Positions 27,112-34,963 of a DNA stretch of 64,000 bases are shown in pieces. The notes below the pieces were generated by a model, which worked only from the letters and a program-made list of their open reading frames with translations, ran no database searches and was not told where the DNA came from. Within the stretch, counting starts at the first letter, position 1; every line of letters begins with the position of its first letter. The stretch is from Streptoverticillium olivoreticuli subsp. olivoreticuli (GTDB taxonomy: Bacteria; Actinomycetota; Actinomycetes; Streptomycetales; Streptomycetaceae), in contig NZ_CP031455.1 of NCBI RefSeq assembly GCF_003391135.1, positions 8,273,501 to 8,337,500 on the forward strand. Direction: 5' to 3'. The position numbers were made by a program, and so were the translations under genes.

Positions 27112-29456
27112 CGGGCCGCTCCGGCACGAGTGATCAGCTGGCGGCGGGGCGCGTTCACGAGCTGGACGGCGAGCCCGGCGGGGCCGAACTCGGCGGCGGC
27201 CTGCTGGCCGAGTTCGGTCAGCCGGGTGCCGAGTTTCCGCAGCAGTCCGTCGGCGGCGGCCGGGCGCAGGTCGAGCACGGCGCGGCGGCTCGCGGGGTCG
27301 GGGCGGAGGAAGGCGTCGAGTCCTTCGCCGCCGACGGGGTGCGGGAACGCCTCGCCGTCGATCTGGCGGGCGATATCCGGGGCGTCGACGCGCCGCAGGT
27401 CGATCACCCGCTTCCGGTTGAGGTCGAGATCGACACCGAAGGACAGCCCCTCGGGCGGCTCGGCCAGCTCCACCTCGTCGGGTACCTGCTCGAAGAGGAC
27501 CAGAAGGACGTCCGATCCGAGGACGTCCTGCCGCAGCACGGCAATGGGCGCACGGCCCTCGCCGCGACCCCGGTACGGGCGGACGAGCAGCCCCGGGCAC
27601 TCGTGCACCAGGGCGGACCGGATCAGCACGCCCGCTCGGGGCGTCGGCCCCTGCTCGTCGGTACGGGCCCAGGGCGCGGCGATCCGGGCGAGGGCGGCGT
27701 CGGACTCACCGGTGATGGCGATGCCGGCCGCACCGGAGACCAGCCCGGTGAGCCAGCCCTGGTCGACGTAGAACAGGTGCAGGGACTCGGCAGGCAGGGC
27801 CCGCTCGTCCGGGACCAGGTCGGCGAAGGGGATGCTGCGCAGCAGGCGCAGCCGCTGCAGCCATGCGCTGATCGGAGCGGCGGCTTCGGCGAGTCGGTCG
27901 GTGAGGGCGGTACGGAGCGCGTCCGGTGGATCGGCGAGCAGTTCGGCGGTACGGGCAGTCCGGCCGCCCCCGCGCCGCCCGGCGGTCGGGGTGCGGTGGA
28001 AGGGCTCGGGCGGGGGCACGTGGCGGGAACCGTCCGGGTGCGTGCCGGCACGCAGGAGTCGCGCGGCGGCGCCACTGGCGGCGAGCTCTTCGAGGAGGGT
28101 GCCGAAGGGGCGGGGGGTGAGGGCATGGGCGTGGGCGCTGCCCGGATCGCCGGAGCCTGCGACGTCCGACCCGGCCTCCGCCAGTCGCTGCGCCAGCACC
28201 GCCGCCCCGGTACGGGCCTTCAGGTGCCACGCGGTCAGCATCGCCGCGAAGTCCGCGTCCGCGAGCGCCAGCGCGCGGCCCAGGGTCCACGCCGCGCCCC
28301 AGCCCGCGTCGAACAGCCCCCATGCCTTCTCGTACGCCATCAGCTGCGCGGCGCTCGTCCAGCCGGCGCCGGGCTCGGCCGGCAGCGGCTGCGCGGGCTC
28401 GGCGGTGAACGGACCCCGATACCATGCGTAGCTCCGCTCCCCGGTCTCCAGCCCGTACGCCAGCGGCACCCGACCCGAGACCAGTCGGGCGCGGGCCGTG
28501 GCGTACGCGGCCGGATCGGCGCCGACGGGTGGCTCGACCGGCGGTGGGGGGACGCGCAGCAGCAGGTCGCGTTCCTTGCCCTGCTCGGCGAAGAGGAAGT
28601 GCCGCACCCGCCCGGGGAAGCCTCCGCCAGGTGCCGGGTCGCTGGTGAAGGACCAACTCCGCAGCGCGGCCAGGCGGATTCGTACCTCGGGGGCAAGCCG
28701 CCCGGCGTCCGCGTCGGCGAGGATGGACCGGCAGCCCTCCAGGGCCACCAGGTGCGCGGCGTAGCGGATCTCGTGCTCACGGTCGGGCAGCCGGTTGGCG
28801 ATGACGACCGCGTACGCGCCCTCGGCCGGCTGTTCGCCGCGCAGCCCGGTATCCGTGCGCACATCACGGACGTGGATCAGCTGGCGCAGCTCGTCGGTGC
28901 GCGGGGTCACGGCCGTGAAGACGTTGCCCGGGATCTCCAGGGTGCGGCAGATCGCGGTCGGGTCGCCCTCGATCTGCCGGACGCGCGGGTGCCGCACCCC
29001 TGGTGCGTCGCCGAGGAGTTCCTCGGCGGTCATGGGCACGGTCAGCCCGGCGGATTCGGGATCGCCGGGCAACTCGCCGGCCGCGAACAGCAGCAGTGCG
29101 AGCCAGGGTTCGGCCGGCGGTGCCTCGTCGGTGCCGGGTTCGTCGAGGCGGCGCATCCATGGCAGGAGCGGATCGGTGAGCGTGAGGTGCGCGAGGGTCG
29201 TGGAGTAGTCGGAGCGGGCCTCGGGCGCCGGATTGACGGCGTGCACCTGTTCGTCGGCGAGGGCGAACTGCGGAGCGCGGACCTCGAAGGTCTCCTCGAC
29301 CGGCTTGAGGTAGTCGCCGGTGTCCCCCTCGACACCGGGCAGGGTCTGAGTGGTCTTGATCCGGTAGAGCCCGGCGTCGATGGCGGGTTCGCGGTTGTCC
29401 TGGAAGCGCAGGACGAAGCCGGGGTCGGTGGCGGGCGCGTGGCGCTGGTCCGTCAT
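27108..29456 (-). CDS. Giant-protein operon gene 2: 782-residue protein of unknown function
   Basis: No family is recognised. The N-terminal part (VLRFQDNREPAIDAGLYRIK, PVEETFEVRAPQFAL, LTLTDPLLPWMRRLD) is beta-rich and reads like a virion- or toxin-associated beta domain. The middle is Ala-rich and helical (AYEKAWGLFDAGWGAAWTLG, MLTAWHLKARTGAAVLAQRL). The C-terminal 150 residues carry LLVRPYRGRGEGRAPIAVLR, a QDVLGSDVLLVLFEQVPDEV segment and an acidic end. The ATG at 29456 overlaps the stop of gene 1, and its stop overlaps the start of gene 3. No signal peptide or membrane helix is visible, so the product is expected in the cytoplasm unless carried by a special export route. Confidence 0.7.
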   Translation of the reverse strand: MTDQRHAPATDPGFVLRFQDNREPAIDAGLYRIKTTQTLPGVEGDTGDYLKPVEETFEVRAPQFALADEQVHAVNPAPEARSDYSTTLAHLTLTDPLLPWMRRLDEPGTDEAPPAEPWLALLLFAAGELPGDPESAGLTVPMTAEELLGDAPGVRHPRVRQIEGDPTAICRTLEIPGNVFTAVTPRTDELRQLIHVRDVRTDTGLRGEQPAEGAYAVVIANRLPDREHEIRYAAHLVALEGCRSILADADAGRLAPEVRIRLAALRSWSFTSDPAPGGGFPGRVRHFLFAEQGKERDLLLRVPPPPVEPPVGADPAAYATARARLVSGRVPLAYGLETGERSYAWYRGPFTAEPAQPLPAEPGAGWTSAAQLMAYEKAWGLFDAGWGAAWTLGRALALADADFAAMLTAWHLKARTGAAVLAQRLAEAGSDVAGSGDPGSAHAHALTPRPFGTLLEELAASGAAARLLRAGTHPDGSRHVPPPEPFHRTPTAGRRGGGRTARTAELLADPPDALRTALTDRLAEAAAPISAWLQRLRLLRSIPFADLVPDERALPAESLHLFYVDQGWLTGLVSGAAGIAITGESDAALARIAAPWARTDEQGPTPRAGVLIRSALVHECPGLLVRPYRGRGEGRAPIAVLRQDVLGSDVLLVLFEQVPDEVELAEPPEGLSFGVDLDLNRKRVIDLRRVDAPDIARQIDGEAFPHPVGGEGLDAFLRPDPASRRAVLDLRPAAADGLLRKLGTRLTELGQQAAAEFGPAGLAVQLVNAPRRQLITRAGAAR

Positions 29457-32400
29457 CGGGCGGCCCCTTCGGAGGAGTGGTCGGTGAACACGGTGTAGAG
29501 GGCGGCCGAGGCGACGGTGTCGGCCGGCAGCGGCCATCGTTCGGTCTGGACGGGTGCGTTGTCCCGCAGCTCGACGACGGCGACGCTCGCGTCGGCGCAG
29601 GCGACGAACGCGCGGGTGGCGTCCGGGGCGAAGGTGGCCGACAACGGCGCGGCCCCGAGGGCGAGTTCGCCGAGGAGGCTGCCATTGCTGACGACGGAGA
29701 CGGCAGCCGTGTGCAGCACCCAGGCGCGGTCGGCGGGGTCGAGGGCGAGGGCGCGGGGGGCGGGGCCGATGGACACATTGGATTCCGCGACGGTGTCCTT
29801 GGTGGAGCCGTGTCGCTCGTACAGCGTCACCACCTGGCCTCCGTCACCGGTCGCGCGCAGCATCACGCCGCGCCGGGCCGAGTTGGTGAGCAGGGCCAGT
29901 CCCCGGCCACTGCCCGGGAAGTTGTACGGCTGGTACCAGTCACCGGGCGTGGGGACGGTGACCAGCTGCACCTGTCCGTTGCTGCTGGCCTCGGCCCCGT
30001 ACACGTACACCCGGCCCGGCTCCCCGGGGGTGACGGACGTAGGTGTCGCAGGCCCGTGCACCGTGCCGAGCTTCGACCCCGTCGAGGTGTCATAGGTGAC
30101 GGTCTTGCTGGCGTCGTTGGCGTTGACGTACAGCAGACCCGCCTCGACGTCGACCGCGATACCACCGAAAGCCTGCACGTCCTGCCGGTCCACATCGGTA
30201 TGGACCGGCTCCGCGACCCCTGCCGGATCGATGGAGGCGGCCGCGACGCGATCCGGCCGGGCCACGACCGCCCGGGAGCCGTCCCGCTTGACCGCGAGCA
30301 CGGTGGGCCGGCCGGTCAGCTGGATGCCGGTGCGCGGCGCGCGTACCTGCTGCGCGACGACGTCGATGACCTCCAGTTGCCGGGGGTTCGCCCCGGCCGC
30401 GTACAGCGTCGCCCCGTCCGCCGAGGTCACCGCCAGGTATGGCCCCGGCTGGCCGAGCGGCACCCGGCCCACGACGGTCGCCGTCTCCGGGTCGACGGAC
30501 AGGATCGCGCCGGTGGTGTCGTCGAGCACGAGGACGACGGGCCCGGGGGTCGGCGGTGCGGGGTCCTGCGTGAGTAGCAGCGGGTCCGCGTCGAGTCCTG
30601 TGGTACGGGCCTGCTCGGCGTGGTCGCCCACCGTGCCGTTGGACAGCGGGATCTCGGGGCAGAGCCCGGCGAGCACGCCGTGCATACGGGTACGGGCCGA
30701 GCCCGCGGACAGGCTGGCGATCTGTCCGGCGAGCACGCCCACTCCGGCGCCGAGCGGATGGGCGAGCTCGACCGGCGAGCCGGTGGGCCCGGCGTCCGGG
30801 TCGAGCGGCAGAGTGGCGTCGGGATGGAGCTTCTCCCGGGCGAGGTCGCCCTCGGCGATCGGCCCGAGGTCCTGGCCTTTGGTCCTGGGCGGGGGGACGG
30901 TGACGCGCAGGCCGGTGAGGTGGTCGAGCAGCGGGTCCTCGCCGAGGGTCTTGTCCTGCGGGACGTCGGGGTCGCCCCACAGCGCGAACGGCACATTGCC
31001 GTGCTCCGTGCCGATCCGCCACCGGTCCTCGTCGGGGAGCGTCCGCCAGGAAGCGAGCTGCCCATGGCGGGTGTCGCTGTAATCGACGGTGACCTGCAGC
31101 AGTCCGTCGATGCCCTTCTTCTTCATGGGGCGGATGTCGACGGTGCTGCCGCCCTCCGGGTCCCGGTCGTTGAACTGGGCCCGGGCGGTGGGCACTACGG
31201 TCGAGACGGCGAAGGAGAAGCCCGCCGGGTCGGCCAGCCACGGCTCCTCGCCGGCCTTGATCCGGGCGGCCCGCAGTGCGTGGTCGGCGTCGGAGTCGGT
31301 GCGCAGGCCGGTGAGCGGGTGCGCGGTGAGCGGTGCCTCGGGCGGCAGGAGTTGGGTACGGAACTCGTCCCAATCGAGCGCGGCAGGCCCGGACAGCGGG
31401 GCGCCGAACTTGACGGTGACCTTGATGAAGACGAATTTTGCCGTGACCGTGCCACCGGTGGGCGGCCCCCACAGGTCGAGCGAGGCGCCGATCTCGCCGC
31501 TGATGGTGAACAGGAGCTTGACGCGGGCGCCGACGCGGACCGAGATCCCGGCGCGGAAGTGCAGGGGCGCCCACTGGATGAGCAGATCGGCCTGCGCGGT
31601 CAGCCAGGCTTCGACGTTGCCGGCCTTGTAGCGCACGTCCAGCGAGCCGCCCGCCATCACCGCGTTGGGGGTCAGCGCGAAGTACGCACCGCCGCTGACG
31701 GTGACGGCGGAGCCGACCGACCAGGTGAAGCCGAGGCGGGGGACGACCGGGAAGTAGTCGGGCCTGCTCGTCTCGTAGTCGGGGTGGTAGCCGCCGACGG
31801 TGAGGACGAAGTTCCCGGCGTGCGGGCTCGGCCCGAACCACGAGCAGAAGGCGAAACCGCCCGTGAGCACGCAGGACGGGTCGATGACGTAGGAGTCCAC
31901 CAGCTGTGCGGTGGCGGCGAGTTCGCCGCGCGCCGACTGGTAGACGATCCGCAGGTCGACGCCGACGCGTGCGTACTTCTTTGCGCCCTTCTTCGGGAAG
32001 CTCGCGGTGGCGTGGCCCAGGAGCGCGACGGTCAGGTCGGCGCCGGCCTCCAGGAGCAGCAGTACCCGCGCACGGACGAACTCGAAGGAGGTGAAGTCGA
32101 GGCCGCCGGCGAGCCAGATCTGCCCCTCACGGGCGGTCACCCACGGGTGCGGTCCGTCGGTGAGCTTGGCGAGCGCTTCCATCGGGTCGTCGGGCAGGCC
32201 GTCGTCGAGTCCGGACACGAACGGGAACGTCCCGATCTCGTCCTGGCCGGGCACCCGCACCGAGCTGTTGTACCCGAAGCCCAGTGCGACCCCGGTCACC
32301 TGGAACGGCGGGGGCCCGCCGAACGCGGCCGTGGCGCGCCCGAAGACGAACATCGAGGTCTCACCGCCGGTCCGGCGCTGATAGGCGCCGAGCGCCAGGA

Positions 32401-34495
32401 CCCCGAACGTCGGCATCTCGACCGTGAGTCCGCCCTGCACCATGAGGTCGTAGCCGGGGCGTCGCCGGTCGACTAGGGCGCCGGCGATCTTCAGTGGCGG
32501 CCGGACGAACTGCACCCCGAGGCCGTCCAGGCGCACCTGGACCGGCAGAGCGCCGTCGGTCAGCCCGATGCCGAGCGCGAGCCCGGCCACCGACAGCGTG
32601 AAGCCGGCGGCGGTCAGTGCGCCGTCCACGCCCATCCAGAGGGTGTTGTGCTCGTGGACCAGGCCGATCCGGTACACCGTCAACGGCCCGATGTTCCGGC
32701 CGATGTCGACCCACGCTCCGGCGCCGGAGCTGCCCGATGCGGCACGCGAGGCAGGGAGCCGGGATCCGGACGGCTGTCCCAGGGGCACCGTGAGGGTGTC
32801 CTCCACGTGGCCCGGGAGGGTGTAGTCGACACAGAGCACTCCACCGCGTGGCAGACCGCCGACCCCGTCCACGGCGGGGAAGAGGGGCAACCGCGCGGCT
32901 GCGACGACCTCGTTGAGCGCGTCCAGCAGCGTCTTCTTGACCGGTGCCGAGGTGTACACCACGCGGACGGCGGCGAGGCGCAGGTCCGCCTCCTTCGGCA
33001 CGGCGCCGCGGAGCAGCGGCAGATCCGTCAGCCCCGCGTCAACGGTGGCCCGCACCTGTACGCACCAGACCAGGCCCGTGGTGTCGCGCACCGGCGCGAA
33101 CACCACGGTGAGCGGCCCGACCGTGGCGGCGATCAGCGGCCCGGTGCGGGAGTCGTAGGCGAGTGTCACTTCCCGCAACTCGGGCCGCAGCGTGGGCGGG
33201 AGGTCGGCCAGGAGCTTCCCGGCGTCGGCCCAGCCGAGAGCGGCGCCGAGATCGGCGAGCGACAGCCCGCCGTCCTCGGCCTTCCAGGTGCCGCGCAGGG
33301 CCCAGGCGTTCCGGGAGCCGGAGGTGTGGGTGAAGTCGCCTTCGAACCAGATGCGGGTCGTCTCCCCATCGACTTCGAGGGTGAGCCCGGCCTGCGCCGA
33401 CAGGGAGAAGTCACTGTGCTGCCCGCCACCAGCGCCCGTCGTCCGGCGCCGCAGCGAGATCAGGAGATCGGTGGCGATATCGCCGAAGGCGGTCGCCGTG
33501 GCGACGGTGAAATCCCAGTCGCTCATGTCCGGACCGGTGACGATCTCCAGTGTGAGGTTGCGCATGACGAGTTCGCGCAGCCCCTCCGGGATCTCGGAGC
33601 CCACTCCCCACTGTTCGGCGATCCACTCGATGAGTTCGCCGACCGCGATGTCGGTCGCGCTGCCGCGGAGCCGACGGTAGCCGTTCGCCGCGTACCAGAG
33701 GGTGAGTTCGATCACCTTGCCATTGATGGTCACGCGCTCGTCCGCCTGGTCGGCTGCCACCGGGACCGGCGCCTCGGCTGCGGGCGGCACCGGTGCGCCG
33801 GTGATCCCGTACTGCTGCCGCCTCGGATGCCTGTCCCACTGGCGTGCCCGGAGGGCCCACGGCTCCACCTGTGTACCGTGAACCAGTTGGATGTACTTCT
33901 TGAGGAAGTCCCTTCCGTCCGACTGCAGGCTGTCGGAGTTCTTGAGATACCGGTCCAGCGCCTTGAAGGCATTGTTCCTGGCGTTGAAGTTCTGTTGCCC
34001 GGTGATCGGTGCGCAGCCGCTCTCGAATCCGTCGTGCGGATCGTCATAGCGTGCGGCGCCCTCGGGGCCGATGAGCAGGTTGGCCGGCAGCCACTCGTAG
34101 ATGCTGAGCGCGTCGTCGCGCCCGTCCGGTGACGGCTCTTCCGCAGCGTGCGTATAGGCGGAGGTGGTGAAGTTGTCCGCGAAGGTCTTGAAGTGGGCGG
34201 CTTGCACCCTGAGAGCCGGGTACCGGTCACAGTTGGACAGAACGGCGCCGACCAGCCTCTGGAGTTCCTCCTTGAGCTTGTGGCGGGTCGGTGTCGACTG
34301 GTTGTACTCGCTGTCGACAACCCTGTTCCAGAACTCGATCAGCTTGTTGCAGGGGACGATGTGGTGGCGTGAGAGCTCAACGCCACCGGGCTGCGGGTTG
34401 TCCAGGTTGTCGGGGTCCCGTGCGGCAAGGGGCGTCGTATATGGGTGGGCCACGCGTTGCGGAGCAGGGGCACGGAGGTTCGCGGGGATCGGCAC
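29453..34495 (-). CDS. Giant-protein operon gene 1: HNH-like motif, DUF6603-like body and YVTN-type beta-propeller
   Basis: The protein of about 1680 residues has three parts. Residues about 35-190 hold an HNH-like nuclease signature: LSRHHIVPCNKLIEFWN, then WLPANLLIGPEGAARYDDP about 100 residues on. Residues about 250-1150 are a DUF6603-like beta-rich body (PLKIAGALVDRRRPGYDLMV, FGVLALGAYQRRTGGETSMF, ALGFGYNSSVRVPGQDEIGT). Residues about 1290-1670 are a propeller with YVTN-type blades (LVLDDTTGAILSVDPETATV, YLAVTSADGATLYAAGANP). The GTG at 34495 is chosen for its GGAAGGAG four bases upstream; an ATG at 34573 would add 26 residues with a weaker site. It is first in the operon and overlaps gene 2. 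Nuclease activity is inferred from motif only. Confidence 0.7.
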   Translation of the reverse strand: MPIPANLRAPAPQRVAHPYTTPLAARDPDNLDNPQPGGVELSRHHIVPCNKLIEFWNRVVDSEYNQSTPTRHKLKEELQRLVGAVLSNCDRYPALRVQAAHFKTFADNFTTSAYTHAAEEPSPDGRDDALSIYEWLPANLLIGPEGAARYDDPHDGFESGCAPITGQQNFNARNNAFKALDRYLKNSDSLQSDGRDFLKKYIQLVHGTQVEPWALRARQWDRHPRRQQYGITGAPVPPAAEAPVPVAADQADERVTINGKVIELTLWYAANGYRRLRGSATDIAVGELIEWIAEQWGVGSEIPEGLRELVMRNLTLEIVTGPDMSDWDFTVATATAFGDIATDLLISLRRRTTGAGGGQHSDFSLSAQAGLTLEVDGETTRIWFEGDFTHTSGSRNAWALRGTWKAEDGGLSLADLGAALGWADAGKLLADLPPTLRPELREVTLAYDSRTGPLIAATVGPLTVVFAPVRDTTGLVWCVQVRATVDAGLTDLPLLRGAVPKEADLRLAAVRVVYTSAPVKKTLLDALNEVVAAARLPLFPAVDGVGGLPRGGVLCVDYTLPGHVEDTLTVPLGQPSGSRLPASRAASGSSGAGAWVDIGRNIGPLTVYRIGLVHEHNTLWMGVDGALTAAGFTLSVAGLALGIGLTDGALPVQVRLDGLGVQFVRPPLKIAGALVDRRRPGYDLMVQGGLTVEMPTFGVLALGAYQRRTGGETSMFVFGRATAAFGGPPPFQVTGVALGFGYNSSVRVPGQDEIGTFPFVSGLDDGLPDDPMEALAKLTDGPHPWVTAREGQIWLAGGLDFTSFEFVRARVLLLLEAGADLTVALLGHATASFPKKGAKKYARVGVDLRIVYQSARGELAATAQLVDSYVIDPSCVLTGGFAFCSWFGPSPHAGNFVLTVGGYHPDYETSRPDYFPVVPRLGFTWSVGSAVTVSGGAYFALTPNAVMAGGSLDVRYKAGNVEAWLTAQADLLIQWAPLHFRAGISVRVGARVKLLFTISGEIGASLDLWGPPTGGTVTAKFVFIKVTVKFGAPLSGPAALDWDEFRTQLLPPEAPLTAHPLTGLRTDSDADHALRAARIKAGEEPWLADPAGFSFAVSTVVPTARAQFNDRDPEGGSTVDIRPMKKKGIDGLLQVTVDYSDTRHGQLASWRTLPDEDRWRIGTEHGNVPFALWGDPDVPQDKTLGEDPLLDHLTGLRVTVPPPRTKGQDLGPIAEGDLAREKLHPDATLPLDPDAGPTGSPVELAHPLGAGVGVLAGQIASLSAGSARTRMHGVLAGLCPEIPLSNGTVGDHAEQARTTGLDADPLLLTQDPAPPTPGPVVLVLDDTTGAILSVDPETATVVGRVPLGQPGPYLAVTSADGATLYAAGANPRQLEVIDVVAQQVRAPRTGIQLTGRPTVLAVKRDGSRAVVARPDRVAAASIDPAGVAEPVHTDVDRQDVQAFGGIAVDVEAGLLYVNANDASKTVTYDTSTGSKLGTVHGPATPTSVTPGEPGRVYVYGAEASSNGQVQLVTVPTPGDWYQPYNFPGSGRGLALLTNSARRGVMLRATGDGGQVVTLYERHGSTKDTVAESNVSIGPAPRALALDPADRAWVLHTAAVSVVSNGSLLGELALGAAPLSATFAPDATRAFVACADASVAVVELRDNAPVQTERWPLPADTVASAALYTVFTDHSSEGAAR

Positions 34496-34573
34496 GGCAC
34501 TCCTTCCGGCGGCAACTGCCGTAGCGTGACCGCTGGTTGGTATGCCGGACAAGTATGCCACCGACCAGGACAT

Positions 34574-34963
34574 CGCCTTCAGGACATGGGTGGTACCGCG
34601 ACTGCTGGTGGCCCGTTGAACCCGAGCGGCAGTCGGGGTTCACGTGTGGTCGGAGCCGGGTGCCGCAGGACGCTTTGCGGTGCGGGCGGTTCGGTCGGCG
34701 GCCGCGGGCAACTCCCCGGAGAGCGTCCACGGACGCCGGGTGTTGTCCGGATCGACGGCGTGGCGGGCCATGTCGTGCAGGGTGCTGGTGCGGCGGCGTT
34801 TGCCTTGGCAACCAGGTACCGATCCGGTGCCGGAGCGCGGTCAGTTACTCCGTGTGGGGGGGCAGCCCCGTTTCGAGCACGGGCAGGGTGTACGAGACGT
34901 GCAGGGTCGTGTCCTGCTTCTCGGAGCTGGGTTCCACGAGCTTCCGTGAACGAAGTCAGAGGC
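34574..34963. other. Intergenic region between cas3 and the giant-protein operon
   Basis: This 390-bp stretch lies after the cas3 stop and before the giant operon, both on the minus strand, so it should contain the operon's promoter. A minus-strand coding-like fragment (TLHDMARHAVDPDNTRRPWT, ending GSDHT before a stop near 34639) is visible but has a stop immediately upstream in frame, so I read it as a remnant. No clear promoter or terminator was identified. Confidence 0.4.

Noticed and set aside
23233..34132. Long plus-strand frames opposite the giant-protein operon
   Set aside because: Low-complexity Gly/Arg/Val composition; the minus frames form a continuous overlapping operon.
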